Source: Erwinia pyri (GTDB lineage: Bacteria; Pseudomonadota; Gammaproteobacteria; Enterobacterales; Enterobacteriaceae). From it: 64,000 nt of DNA. Both the position numbers and the translations under genes were made by a program. Shown piece by piece: positions 8,105 to 15,905 of this stretch; the first letter of the stretch is position 1, and every line of letters starts with the position of its first letter. The notes beneath the pieces are model-generated. The model had not been told where the DNA came from and did no database searches. It worked only from the letters and a program-made list of their open reading frames with translations. The stretch covers positions 186,001 through 250,000 of the forward strand of contig NZ_CP132353.1 of NCBI RefSeq assembly GCF_030758455.1. Direction: 5' to 3'.

Positions 8105-9115
8105 GTGTCAAAACTCATCTCTTGTCTGGTGTTCTCAGGCTTGGTCACTGCTTTTACCGCTTCTGCCGCTGACAGTACGCCAAAATATGGCCCGCAGCTG
8201 CAGGGATTTGATTTCCCCTATCCCATACAGAAATTCGACTTCACCTCTCAACAGCAGCAGCTCACTATGGGTTACATCGATGTGAAACCCAGCGGCAGTG
8301 CCAACGGTCGTACGGCGGTGCTGATGCATGGGAAAAACTTCTGTGGTGTCACCTGGCAGGCGTCGATAGACGCCCTGAGTCATGCGGGCTATCGGGTGAT
8401 TGCACCGGATCAGATTGGGTTTTGTACCTCCAGCAAACCCGAGCATTATCAGTACAGTTTCCAGCAGCTGGCGCTGAACACAGAAAATCTGCTCAGGAAA
8501 TTGCATATAGATAAAGTGACGCTGGTGGGCCATTCCACGGGTGGTATGTTGGCAACCCGCTTTGCTCTGATGTACCCGCAAGAGGTGGAGAAACTGGTGT
8601 TGGTGAATCCTATCGGCCTGGAAGACTGGAAAGCGAAAGGAGTGCCGTGGCGGAGCGTGGATGATTGGTATCAGCGCGAGCTGAAAACGTCGGCTGCCAG
8701 CATCAAAAAATATGAGCTGAACACCTACTATGGCGGCCGGTGGAAACCGGAGTACGATCGCTGGGTCACTATGCTGGCCGGCCTGAACAACGGCCCGGGC
8801 CATGAAATCGTCGCCTGGAACTCCGCCTTGTTGTACGACATGATCTTCACTCAGCCGGTTTATTACGAATTCAAAAATCTGCAGATGCCGACCACGCTGA
8901 TGATCGGCACCTCAGACACCACCGCCATTGGCAGCGATATCGCACCGCCAGAGGTTAAGGCGAAAATCGGCCATTACAATGAGCTGGGTAAACAGGTTGC
9001 CGCGCTGATCCCGCAGGCAACCCTGATTGAATTCCCGGGAATGGGCCATGCGCCGCAGATGGAGGAACCGGCGAAATTTAATCAGACGCTGATTAAGGAT
9101 CTCAGTCAGCCCTGA
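8105..9115 (+). CDS. Exported alpha/beta hydrolase
   Basis: A 336-residue protein with a clear Sec signal (MSKLISCLVFSGLVTAFTASAA, cleavage expected after ASA) and an alpha/beta-hydrolase domain. HGKNFCG gives the oxyanion region, VGHSTGG near residue 140 the nucleophile Ser, GTSDTTAIG a probable acid, and GMGHAPQMEEP the catalytic His. It should act in the periplasm, probably on an ester or similar small substrate. I chose GTG 8105 because GAGGA lies eight bases before it and the signal peptide then starts correctly; the frame is open to TTG 8084. Its stop abuts the convergent Cys-rich gene. Confidence 0.82.
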   Translation: MSKLISCLVFSGLVTAFTASAADSTPKYGPQLQGFDFPYPIQKFDFTSQQQQLTMGYIDVKPSGSANGRTAVLMHGKNFCGVTWQASIDALSHAGYRVIAPDQIGFCTSSKPEHYQYSFQQLALNTENLLRKLHIDKVTLVGHSTGGMLATRFALMYPQEVEKLVLVNPIGLEDWKAKGVPWRSVDDWYQRELKTSAASIKKYELNTYYGGRWKPEYDRWVTMLAGLNNGPGHEIVAWNSALLYDMIFTQPVYYEFKNLQMPTTLMIGTSDTTAIGSDIAPPEVKAKIGHYNELGKQVAALIPQATLIEFPGMGHAPQMEEPAKFNQTLIKDLSQP

Positions 9116-9367
9116 TTAGCGACACTGGGAGGTGCAGGCCTGCAGGCAGGTCTGCATCTTCGCGCCACATCCGCTGTTGTCGTTGCGGTCGCACTGGCTG
9201 TTCTGCACATAGCACTGTTGCTGACAGAGGCTGACATCGCATTTCGCGGCTACCGGCGTGGCGATGATATCCTGCTTAGGCGGCGCCAGAGGGAGCTGAG
9301 AAAGCTGGGAGCAGGCTGTTCCTGAAAACAGCAGGATCGCTAAGGCAAAGAGAGTGCTCTTTTTCAT
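9116..9367 (-). CDS. Small exported cysteine-rich protein
   Basis: An 83-residue protein with an N-terminal signal (MKKSTLFALAILLFSGTACS) and nine Cys, eight of them in the last 42 residues in patterns such as CDVSLCQQQC and CLQACTSQC. The first Cys, C19 in GTAC, may be a lipidation site, but -3 is Gly, so the lipobox is poor. A disulfide-bonded periplasmic or outer-membrane protein is likely; I do not recognise the function. It overlaps the preceding gene by four bases (ATGA), so the two are translated together. Confidence 0.65.
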   Translation of the reverse strand: MKKSTLFALAILLFSGTACSQLSQLPLAPPKQDIIATPVAAKCDVSLCQQQCYVQNSQCDRNDNSGCGAKMQTCLQACTSQCR

Positions 9368-9588
9368 AAAAATGTCCCCAGAATAAATAGTGCCCTTTCG
9401 GCGGCTTTAGTCCGTTCTTCCCCATAATTGTAGTCAGTGGCTTTCAGGCGTTTTAGCGTGGTGATCAGCGATTCCAGGGTAAATGCCTGCTTCTCACCCA
9501 GTATGGTCAGTACCGCACCGCCTATCTCATTACAGATCGCTTTTGCTTCAGCCATATCTTCATCGGTGGTGACGTTCTCTTCACGCAT
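9364..9588 (-). CDS. Small hypothetical protein, helical
   Basis: A 74-residue acidic, helical protein with no signal peptide, containing GAVLTILGEKQAFTLESLITTLKRL in its middle third. The pattern faintly recalls small YmgB/AriR-type biofilm regulators, which is only a suggestion. GGGAGG four bases before the ATG at 9588 decides the start over a GTG four codons earlier. It is coupled to the Cys-rich gene by an ATGA overlap. Confidence 0.55.
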   Translation of the reverse strand: MREENVTTDEDMAEAKAICNEIGGAVLTILGEKQAFTLESLITTLKRLKATDYNYGEERTKAAERALFILGTFL

Positions 9589-9791
9589 ACTGCCTCCCAC
9601 GCTTTCGCCTGTTTATAAAATCATAGATACCCCCTCTGAAAAAGCGAACGCTCGTCTCATTAAGTGTGAAACAGCCACACCGGAAATGCCTTTCTCCGTC
9701 TGGCATGGCTTATACTGGGCATGCCGCTGCAGATGCATCCGGCAGGTTCATTACAGCCGAAATAACGCAAAATTCTCGTAAAGAGGGCACC

Positions 9792-10418
9792 ATGACCGGA
9801 GACGAACAGAGCAGGATCACGACTTTAGCGCAGCTGGAACAGCTTTATGGCGACGTGGCACCTCCCTCACTGATGAAAGTCGCTGACCATATTCACCCGG
9901 CTTACCGTCCATTTATTGAATCTTCTCCGTTTGTGGCGCTGGCGACCTCAGGCGATGCCGATCTGGATGTTTCCCCGCGCGGCGACCCGGCTGGTTTTAT
10001 TCAGATAGAGGACGAGAAAACCCTGCTGCTGCCGGACAGGCGTGGCAATAACCGCATCGACAGTTTAAAAAACATTCTTGGCGATCCCCGGGTGGCGCTG
10101 CTTTTTCTGATCCCGGGCATAGGTGAAACGCTGCGAGTGAATGGCGAGGCGGAAATTAGCGTGGATCCTGCACTGCTGGCGCGTTTTACGGTGGAGGGAA
10201 ACCAGCCCCGCACAGTGTTGCGGATCCACGTCCACAGCGTTTTCTTCCAGTGCAGCCGCGCTATTGTCCGCTCCCGGCTTTGGGAGGCGGATACGCAGCT
10301 GCAGCGTTCACAGCTTCCCAGCACCGGCAGCATTCTGAAGGCTGTCTCCCACGCTGCCGTCGATGGCGAAGCTTATGATAAGGCGCTGCCGGAACGCATT
10401 AAGAAGACGCTTTATTGA
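9792..10418 (+). CDS. Pyridoxamine-phosphate-oxidase-like FMN-binding protein
   Basis: A 208-residue cytoplasmic flavoprotein of the PPOX-type split-barrel group resembling the MSMEG_1061 family. Signs are the helix-rich start, FVALATSGDADLDVSPRGDPAGF around residues 40-60, LLLPDRRGNNRIDSL around 75 and VALLFLIPG around 95, which together form the FMN site in this family. Substrate unknown. AAGAGGG before ATG 9792 fixes the start. Its last 59 codons or so are present again, base for base, at 11086-11262 on the other side of the ParDE-like pair. Confidence 0.8.
   Translation: MTGDEQSRITTLAQLEQLYGDVAPPSLMKVADHIHPAYRPFIESSPFVALATSGDADLDVSPRGDPAGFIQIEDEKTLLLPDRRGNNRIDSLKNILGDPRVALLFLIPGIGETLRVNGEAEISVDPALLARFTVEGNQPRTVLRIHVHSVFFQCSRAIVRSRLWEADTQLQRSQLPSTGSILKAVSHAAVDGEAYDKALPERIKKTLY
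10238..10414 (+). repeat. 177-bp direct repeat, copy 1 (3' end of the flavoprotein gene)
   Basis: These 177 bases recur without a mismatch or gap at 11086-11262. The repeat covers the 3' end of the flavoprotein gene up to the third-last base before its stop. The copies diverge at the final codons, TAT TGA here and TAC TAA in copy 2, yet both keep the ending KKTLY-stop. The 671 bases between the copies hold the ParDE-like pair. Confidence 0.95.
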
Positions 10419-10460
10419 GAATATAGTGCGGGTTTAGAAAGAATCTGTAGGTCACAGGAC

Positions 10461-10736
10461 TCAACGGTCTTCTTTGCTATGCCAGACGCGCAGAAGATAA
10501 ATCTCTTCATCTTTCAGTTCGTAACGTATTTCATACTGGCCCACAATAAGTCGCCGTACTTCCCGAGGCTCAAACTCACTAAGAACTGGACCATGGCGCG
10601 GATGAGTAATCAGGCTGGTGGGAGCATTAACCAAAGCCTGAACCGCGTTAGCAGCAGCCCGGGGATTCACTTTTGCCAAAAATTGATAGACCCTTTCTAA
10701 ATCCTTTATGGCAGGGTCGGCCCAGATAAAGCGCAT
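10461..10736 (-). CDS. RelE/ParE-family toxin
   Basis: A 91-residue type II toxin. The sequence MRFIWADPAIKDLERVYQFLA, the central HPRHGPVL, the strand REVRRLIVGQYEIRYEL and the C-terminal IYLLRVWHSKEDR follow the ParE/RelE pattern, with basic residues in the usual C-terminal positions. ParE members act on gyrase and RelE members on mRNA; the sequence alone does not decide. ATG 10736 lies two bases past the antitoxin stop, so the pair is one transcript with the antitoxin first. The whole pair is bracketed by the 177-bp repeats. Confidence 0.85.
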   Translation of the reverse strand: MRFIWADPAIKDLERVYQFLAKVNPRAAANAVQALVNAPTSLITHPRHGPVLSEFEPREVRRLIVGQYEIRYELKDEEIYLLRVWHSKEDR

Positions 10737-10738
10737 AG

Positions 10739-11017
10739 TTATTTTCCTGGCTCGGGCGTGCTCAATTGCGTATCGGTACCCAGACTTGCTGCCCATTTCA
10801 CTACATCGTCATGTTCAACAACGCGCCCTTCTTCAACGGCCTGCAGAGCTTCCAGTGTGAGCCGGTGACGATGTTCTTCCTGTTCAATGATGGCCGCGAG
10901 CGCCTGCTTAACAAGCCATCCACGCGAACGATCGTAATTTGTCGCCATTGCATCTAATTTTTCTGCCATTTCAACTGGGATATGTGCAGTAATAACGCGA
11001 GTTTGTGACTGGCCCAT
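10739..11017 (-). CDS. Ribbon-helix-helix antitoxin (CopG/ParD-like)
   Basis: A 92-residue antitoxin paired with the ParE/RelE toxin. The N-terminus (MGQSQTRVITAHIPVEMAEK, then LDAMA) forms the beta strand and first helix of a ribbon-helix-helix domain, followed by SRGWLVKQALAAII. The acidic C-terminus (VEEGRVVEHDDVVKWAASLG) should wrap the toxin. Such antitoxins repress their own promoter, which must lie in the AT-rich 11018-11085. GGAA before ATG 11017 is a modest ribosome site. Confidence 0.87.
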   Translation of the reverse strand: MGQSQTRVITAHIPVEMAEKLDAMATNYDRSRGWLVKQALAAIIEQEEHRHRLTLEALQAVEEGRVVEHDDVVKWAASLGTDTQLSTPEPGK

Positions 11018-11085
11018 AAATAAATTTCCAGCAGTGATTTACTTTTAATCATAACCAATCAGCTTGTTTATGGCGACTTTTTCAT

Positions 11086-11265
11086 CGTTTTCTTCCAGTG
11101 CAGCCGCGCTATTGTCCGCTCCCGGCTTTGGGAGGCGGATACGCAGCTGCAGCGTTCACAGCTTCCCAGCACCGGCAGCATTCTGAAGGCTGTCTCCCAC
11201 GCTGCCGTCGATGGCGAAGCTTATGATAAGGCGCTGCCGGAACGCATTAAGAAGACGCTTTACTA
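11086..11265 (+). pseudogene. Duplicated 3' fragment of the flavoprotein gene (177-bp repeat, copy 2)
   Basis: An exact second copy of 10238-10414, followed by C and TAA, so it reads in frame to KKTLY-stop but has no start. It encodes only the C-terminal 59-60 residues of the flavoprotein and cannot make a complete product. Its presence beyond the ParDE-like pair indicates that the pair arrived with, or caused, duplication of the target gene's 3' end. Confidence 0.9.
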
Positions 11266-11371
11266 AAACGTTCAATCTTGCTGCTTTAGACCGGACAGAA
11301 GTTTCCACCTCTTGTTTTTGTGGTTATTGGTGGGTATATTTTTTTATGCGTTAACACGCCAGGGAGCAGGC

Positions 11372-11545
11372 ATGTCCAGCAGGGAACTGATGAAGCTGTT
11401 GCAGCAGAATGGGTGGGTTTTAAACAGAGTGAAAGGGAGCCATCACATTTTTATTAAAGAGGGAAAGGAGCACCATATTACCGTTCCCCATCCAGAGAAG
11501 AACGTTGCAAAGGGCACACTGCATGACATTCTCAAAAATATGTAA
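11372..11545 (+). CDS. hicA: HicA mRNA interferase toxin
   Basis: A 57-residue HicA toxin with the double-stranded-RNA-binding-like fold. MSSRELMKLLQQNGW is the family's first helix, VKGSHHIF carries the catalytic His (residue 24 or 25), and ITVPHPEKNVAKGTLHDILK the C-terminal part. Members cut mRNA and stop translation. GGGAG seven bases before ATG 11372 supports this start rather than the longer frame from 11312. It is 55 bases upstream of hicB. A GC-rich hairpin (GGCGCG/CGCGCC, about 11553-11569) in the gap may tune the ratio of the two products. Confidence 0.9.
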   Translation: MSSRELMKLLQQNGWVLNRVKGSHHIFIKEGKEHHITVPHPEKNVAKGTLHDILKNM

Positions 11546-11600
11546 TAAAAGCGGCGCGTTCCGCGCGCCCTTTCAGATATCAGAAATGAAGGTGAAATAA

Positions 11601-12008
11601 ATGAAATTTCCGATCTACCTCCACAGGGCAGAAGGCGGCAGTTTCTCCGGCTTTGTACCGGATATCAAAGGTTGCTATTTTGCTGGCGACACAATTGATG
11701 ACGCAATTGCGGACGCCTTTAACGCCATTGATGCACATCTGGAATTTCAGGCAGAAAAAGGCAAAGACTTGCATGAAGCGCAGGATATTTCCGCGCATCT
11801 GCAAAATAGCTCGTGTGAAGGGGGCTATTGGGCTTACGTTGAGGTCGATTTATTGAAATACGAGGGCAAAGCGGTGAAGTTAAACATTACCCTGCCGCAA
11901 AATCTTTTATACAGAATAGATAGCTATGTTGAGCTGAACAAAGAATATGGTTCGCGGAGCGGTTTTATTGCCGCGCTGGCGCGCCGTGAGTTAGTGAAAT
12001 CTGCCTGA
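11601..12008 (+). CDS. hicB: HicB antitoxin
   Basis: A 135-residue antitoxin. The N-terminal half (KFPIYLHRAEGGSFSGFVPD, then IKGCYFAGDTIDDAI) is the partly degraded RNase-H-like HicB domain that covers HicA. The C-terminal VKLNITLPQNLLYRIDSYV and GSRSGFIAALAR make a ribbon-helix-helix DNA-binding domain used for autoregulation. AAGGTGAAATAA precedes the ATG. A hairpin terminator follows at 12034-12058. The neighbours on both sides are unrelated, so hicAB stands alone. Confidence 0.9.
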   Translation: MKFPIYLHRAEGGSFSGFVPDIKGCYFAGDTIDDAIADAFNAIDAHLEFQAEKGKDLHEAQDISAHLQNSSCEGGYWAYVEVDLLKYEGKAVKLNITLPQNLLYRIDSYVELNKEYGSRSGFIAALARRELVKSA

Positions 12009-12032
12009 CCGACAGGGTGTATCCTTTTGTTG

Positions 12033-12060
12033 AAAAGGCCTGCCTGTAGCGGGCCTTTCA
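12033..12060 (+). terminator. Terminator after hicB
   Basis: AAAGGCC (12034-12040) and GGCCTTT (12052-12058) pair around an 11-base loop, with the TTT as part of the arm. It starts 26 bases after the hicB stop and reads out before the Rid-family gene. Confidence 0.65.
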
Positions 12061-12119
12061 ATATCGTACTCATAAAATTGATTACGAAAATTTCAACGTA
12101 ATATTTTTAGGATGAAAGA

Positions 12120-12503
12120 ATGGCAGAGTTAACCAGAATAAATTATCCACAGCTTGGTCAAGTAAAAGCACCCTATGTCCACGCTGTTAAACATAATGGT
12201 ACGTTGTACGTTTCAGGACTGACTGCTTTTGGCACGGCGGCACAAAAACAAGGTATTGTTGAACAGGCTGAAGCTATTTTTTCGCAATTTAAGCTGATAG
12301 CCGCTGCTGAATCTGTATCGCTGGCTTCACTGATTAAGGTGACCATTTTTGTCACCTCGCTTGATGAATTGGATGGGCTGAGAACAGTGCTGTTCAGGAA
12401 TTTTGGCGAGTGCTTACCCGCCAGCTCTCTTGTCCAGGTAAGCCAGCTTTTTTCGCCCGACCTGATTATTGAGATCGAGGCAATCTTTGCGCTTGATGCG
12501 TGA
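12120..12503 (+). CDS. Rid (YjgF/RidA) family protein lacking the catalytic arginine
   Basis: A 127-residue trimeric Rid-fold protein. LYVSGLTAFGTAA around residue 30, SLASLIKVTIFVTSLDE around 70 and LIIEIEAIFAL at the end are typical. RidA proper hydrolyses reactive enamine/imine intermediates with an Arg in a PARS-type motif; here the equivalent reads PASS, with Ser102 in place of Arg. Deaminase activity is therefore doubtful and a Rid subgroup of another function is more likely. AGGATG lies before the ATG. Its stop is two bases from the convergent binding-protein gene. Confidence 0.85.
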   Translation: MAELTRINYPQLGQVKAPYVHAVKHNGTLYVSGLTAFGTAAQKQGIVEQAEAIFSQFKLIAAAESVSLASLIKVTIFVTSLDELDGLRTVLFRNFGECLPASSLVQVSQLFSPDLIIEIEAIFALDA

Positions 12504-12505
12504 CA

Positions 12506-13570
12506 CTACTCCGGCCCCCGGGCCTTTAAAATTCTGCCTGCCTGATCGGCGGTTAAGGGATAATCGAAGAAGCGCTGATAAAAATCCTGCGTGGCTTTTA
12601 CCATATTCAGGGCAGGGAACAGCTCCGGATGCAGGAGCTTTGCCGCCCACTGGATCTGTAAGCCCGCTTCGGTGCCATAGCGATCCCAGGGGAAGACGCC
12701 AGCCGGGTTTTGCCAAACCTGATGATTTTTAACAGCCTTCAAACTGCTGAACAGATTAGCGTAATCTGAGCTGGCAATCGTCCCGGCTCCCGCGCCGATA
12801 ATGATGATATCCGGCTGCCAGAACAGTACCTCCTCCGGCGACGTCTCTTTCATATTGCCATCGATTTTCTCAGCCACGTTGCGCCCGCCCGCCAGCTTTA
12901 TCCAGGTATCAATTAATGTGTTGCGGCCATCCACTTTCAACGGATGCAGGGACTGGATATGCAGCACGCCTGGCCGTTGTGCCGCCGTCAGCCCCGCCGT
13001 TTTCGCCCGGATAGCGGCAATCTGCTGATCCAGATACGTGTTGTACATTCTGGCGCGCTGGCGGGCGGTGGCGGTGCCAACTACTTCAGCGGTGGTCAGC
13101 AGGGATCGCTTCATCGACGGGAAATCATCAAAGCCCATTACCAGCGTTGGCAGGCCCGCCTGGCGATAGGCGGCGGCATCGCCATCTTCCGCCGCCACAA
13201 AGACGGCATCCACCTTACGCACCAGCAGGGCTTCGCTCGAAAAACTGCGGCCATGTACTGACAGCGCCTGATTAAGCGAAGGCTGAATTTTGAACATCCA
13301 GGGCCGGTCTTTGGCGTGATTCACCGTGGCGACAATGCGGTCGCCTGCGCCCAGCGTCATCAGCAGCGAATGGTGGGCATACCAGCCATCGGCAATTCTT
13401 GTGGCCTGTGCAGGCACGGTGACGGTATTACCAGCGTCATCGGTCACCGTCCGGGCTGACGCAGCCTGGCTCATGGTCAGGCTCAGCGCCGCCAGCAGCG
13501 CCAGGATCGGGCGTTGACTTATTTTCAAACTCAGCGCCGCCAGCAGCGGCAAAATCGGACGTTTACTCAT
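12506..13570 (-). CDS. Periplasmic metal-chelate (siderophore/haem/B12-type) binding protein
   Basis: A 354-residue class III (helical-backbone) ABC binding protein. TVTDDAGNTVTVPAQATRI after the signal, DAVFVAAED near residue 140 and PDIIIIGAGAG near 265 are family marks. GAGGT four bases before ATG 13570 sets the start, which lies 10 bases after the receptor stop, so both are one operon. The signal peptide is unusual: a 16-residue block (RPILPLLAALSL...) occurs twice in tandem. No permease or ATPase gene is adjacent, so partners must be encoded elsewhere. Confidence 0.85.
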   Translation of the reverse strand: MSKRPILPLLAALSLKISQRPILALLAALSLTMSQAASARTVTDDAGNTVTVPAQATRIADGWYAHHSLLMTLGAGDRIVATVNHAKDRPWMFKIQPSLNQALSVHGRSFSSEALLVRKVDAVFVAAEDGDAAAYRQAGLPTLVMGFDDFPSMKRSLLTTAEVVGTATARQRARMYNTYLDQQIAAIRAKTAGLTAAQRPGVLHIQSLHPLKVDGRNTLIDTWIKLAGGRNVAEKIDGNMKETSPEEVLFWQPDIIIIGAGAGTIASSDYANLFSSLKAVKNHQVWQNPAGVFPWDRYGTEAGLQIQWAAKLLHPELFPALNMVKATQDFYQRFFDYPLTADQAGRILKARGPE

Positions 13571-13577
13571 CGGGACC
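13482..13577. repeat. Tandem 48-bp duplication within the signal peptide
   Basis: CTCAGCGCCGCCAGCAGCG at 13482-13500 recurs at 13530-13548, and similarity continues for the whole 48-bp period. The second unit reaches just beyond the start codon. In the protein it gives KRPILPLLAALSLKIS followed by QRPILALLAALSLTMS. The period is a multiple of three, so the frame is kept. Confidence 0.9.
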
Positions 13578-13580
13578 TCA

Positions 13581-15689
13581 TCAGAAATTAAGCTGCATGG
13601 AAACCTGTACCATCCGCGGCTCACCCAACTGGGCGCTGGCATAGCCTGCACCGCTGTAGCCGTTCAGGCCACCCGGCACGATATTGGTCCAGTAGTGGCG
13701 ATTGGTCAGGTTGGTCATATCGAGCCGGAAGGTGGTATCGGTACTGAACAGCCGCGTTTTATAGCTGGCACCCGCATCAAAGGTCGCGTAACTGCCTGTC
13801 CAGCTCTCATTGGCGTTGTCGGTGCTGCGGCGTCCTGTGTAGTGCATACCGCCGTGCAGATCCGTCCCGCTGAGAAACGGCAGGTCATAAGCGGCAAACA
13901 GGCTGGCGGTATAGCGGGCAAGGCCGACAATCTGCTTGTTCTCTGTGCTGGCGCTGGCGGTGTCGCGCAGGCGGGGATCCAGCCAGCTCATGCCGCCATA
14001 AATATGCAGATTCTCCGTTACGTCACCATCGGCCATCAGCTCCAGGCCGCGATTGCGCTGGTTGCCATCCACACTATATTCAGCGTCTGTACCGGTATAG
14101 GCGAAGGGGCGGTCAATCTGGAACAGCGCCGCAGTCAGCAGGACTTTCCCCACTGTCAGCTTGCTGCCCACTTCTGTCTGTTTGCTGCGGTAGGGCGACA
14201 GAATATTGCCTGCATTGCTGGCGCCGGCAGGCGCTGTATCGCCCTGTTGCAAGCTGTCCGCGTAAGTCACATAGAGCGTCAGTGGCTCTGTCGGCTTATA
14301 CATCAGGCTTGCTGAACCGCTAAAGCCGCTGTTACTGGCGTCGCTGGTGCGGCTGCCGGTTTTGTTATAGTTCGCCGAGCTGAGAAAGCTCTCGCTGCCC
14401 GCCAGCAGCAGACTCCATTGGGGTGAAAAGGTCAGGGTATCGCTCAGCAGGAACGCCTGCTGCGTAGCGGTGGCTGAATGGTAGCGATGGGTAAAGTCGG
14501 GATAGTTGGGCCGATCGTAAGCGCGCGGGTCGTTAAGCGAGGCGCTGCCAAGCGTGGTTGTGCCGCCATGCAGCGGATTTTCGTTTTTCCAGACGAAGCC
14601 GCGAATGCCGGTGGAAAGCTGATGATGCAGCCAGCCTGTATCCACTTCGCCATTCAGGTTTGCCATATAGCTGTTGATAGTGAAGCGGCTGGCGGTGGCG
14701 GAGGAGGTCGTGCTCTTGTAATGCCCGGCGCTGTCGGTAAAGGTATTGGTTACCGCCGTCGATTCCCTGTCGGCAATCTGTCTCAGCACACCCACTTCCC
14801 CCTGCCAGTTACCGTCGAAATCATGCTTCAGATGCAGGCTGGCAGTGAGCGTATGGTTGTCACTCCCGGCGTAAGACTGGCCCAGATGCGCGGTTTTCGG
14901 GTTGGGCGCGGCGGGGAAGGAGAGGCCGCTACCCAGCGCAAACTTCCCTGGCAGTCCTTTTTCATAATAATGGTAATAGCTGAAATTGCTCTCCAGCACC
15001 GTCTGGTCGGTGAGGTTAGCATCCAGCGCCAGGCTGAAGAGCTGGCGGCGTTTTTTGCTGCCGCTGACATAGCCGTTGCCCTCATCATCAAGGAAGTTCG
15101 CGCGATAACGCAGACGATCGTTCTCATCCAGCGGCCCGCTAAAGTCACCGGAAACCAGATGGCTGAGACCGGTGCCCGCGCCAACGGTCAGGCTGTGCTG
15201 AGCGATATCGGTGGGACGTTTGGCGACAAAGTTAAAGAGTCCGGCGGGATTTGCCGGGCCATACAGCGAGCCTGCCAGCCCGTTCAGCACTTCAAGATGG
15301 TCAAACTGTTCGCTGGCATAGTCGGTGGTGGAAACCACATTCAGCCCGTCAATCATCGAATTCTGCACCACGCTGCCCTGCATGCCGCGGGTCTGTGGGC
15401 GGGCGCCCTCACCCTGTACGGAGGGCATGTAACGATAAATATCGCTGAGGCTTTTCAGCTGCTGGCGCTTCATCAGTGAAGGCGAAATCACCTGCACCGA
15501 CCAGGGCGTATTGCGAATTTCCTGCTTACCGAGGTTGCCCAGCGTCGCCTGTTTATCCGGCGCGGCAACCTCGCTGTCTGGGGCTACGGCATTGACCGTC
15601 AGCGTCTTATCATCGGTTGCTGCCTGCGCCTGGAGCGCGACAAGGATCAGGGCACTTAGCGCGCCTGTCTTAAAAGAGGGAGTGACCAC
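13581..15689 (-). CDS. TonB-dependent siderophore receptor
   Basis: A 702-residue outer-membrane receptor. After a signal (LSALILVALQAQA) comes a short TonB-box region (DKTLTVNAVAP), the plug (NTPWSVQVISPSLMKRQQLK, VQNSMIDGLNV, LEVLNGLAGSLYGPANPAGL) and a 22-strand-type barrel that ends in Phe, as expected (MVQVSMQLNF). No extra N-terminal signalling domain is present. The start is GTG 15689, limited by an in-frame stop six bases upstream; AAGG lies 11 bases before it. It probably imports a ferric siderophore, which the neighbouring binding protein may pick up. Confidence 0.9.
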   Translation of the reverse strand: MVTPSFKTGALSALILVALQAQAATDDKTLTVNAVAPDSEVAAPDKQATLGNLGKQEIRNTPWSVQVISPSLMKRQQLKSLSDIYRYMPSVQGEGARPQTRGMQGSVVQNSMIDGLNVVSTTDYASEQFDHLEVLNGLAGSLYGPANPAGLFNFVAKRPTDIAQHSLTVGAGTGLSHLVSGDFSGPLDENDRLRYRANFLDDEGNGYVSGSKKRRQLFSLALDANLTDQTVLESNFSYYHYYEKGLPGKFALGSGLSFPAAPNPKTAHLGQSYAGSDNHTLTASLHLKHDFDGNWQGEVGVLRQIADRESTAVTNTFTDSAGHYKSTTSSATASRFTINSYMANLNGEVDTGWLHHQLSTGIRGFVWKNENPLHGGTTTLGSASLNDPRAYDRPNYPDFTHRYHSATATQQAFLLSDTLTFSPQWSLLLAGSESFLSSANYNKTGSRTSDASNSGFSGSASLMYKPTEPLTLYVTYADSLQQGDTAPAGASNAGNILSPYRSKQTEVGSKLTVGKVLLTAALFQIDRPFAYTGTDAEYSVDGNQRNRGLELMADGDVTENLHIYGGMSWLDPRLRDTASASTENKQIVGLARYTASLFAAYDLPFLSGTDLHGGMHYTGRRSTDNANESWTGSYATFDAGASYKTRLFSTDTTFRLDMTNLTNRHYWTNIVPGGLNGYSGAGYASAQLGEPRMVQVSMQLNF

Positions 15690-15756
15690 TATTTATATTG
15701 CCTTATGCTGCGGTGCGGCCTGGAAGGCCGCCAGAGCGGGGGTGCTGTAAAAAGTG

Positions 15757-15775
15757 CGCGAAGATTATCATATCG
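15757..15775 (-). promoter_or_regulatory. Weak Fur-box candidate before the receptor gene
   Basis: On the minus strand a core ATGATAATC within CGATATGATAATCTTCGCG matches about 10 of 19 positions of GATAATGATAATCATTATC. Only one half is good. Position, 70-90 bases before the receptor start, fits iron control. Confidence 0.3.
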
Positions 15776-15905
15776 TTATGTAATCAAGTATACAGCGTGA
15801 GGCATGCGGTTAAATTCAGAGTAACCTGCTGATGACGGCAGAAAATGCAAAGCATGCTAACGAATATGACGCGGCCCGCATCACAATATTTCGCCTCTTA
15901 CCCCC

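Noticed and set aside
11552..11570. GC-rich hairpin between hicA and hicB as a full terminator
   Set aside because: HicB must be co-expressed with HicA and only three T follow the stem; it is more likely to adjust expression than to stop it.
14478..15479. A 333-codon plus-strand frame inside the TonB receptor gene
   Set aside because: Antisense to a complete receptor with all family motifs; no ribosome site supports it.
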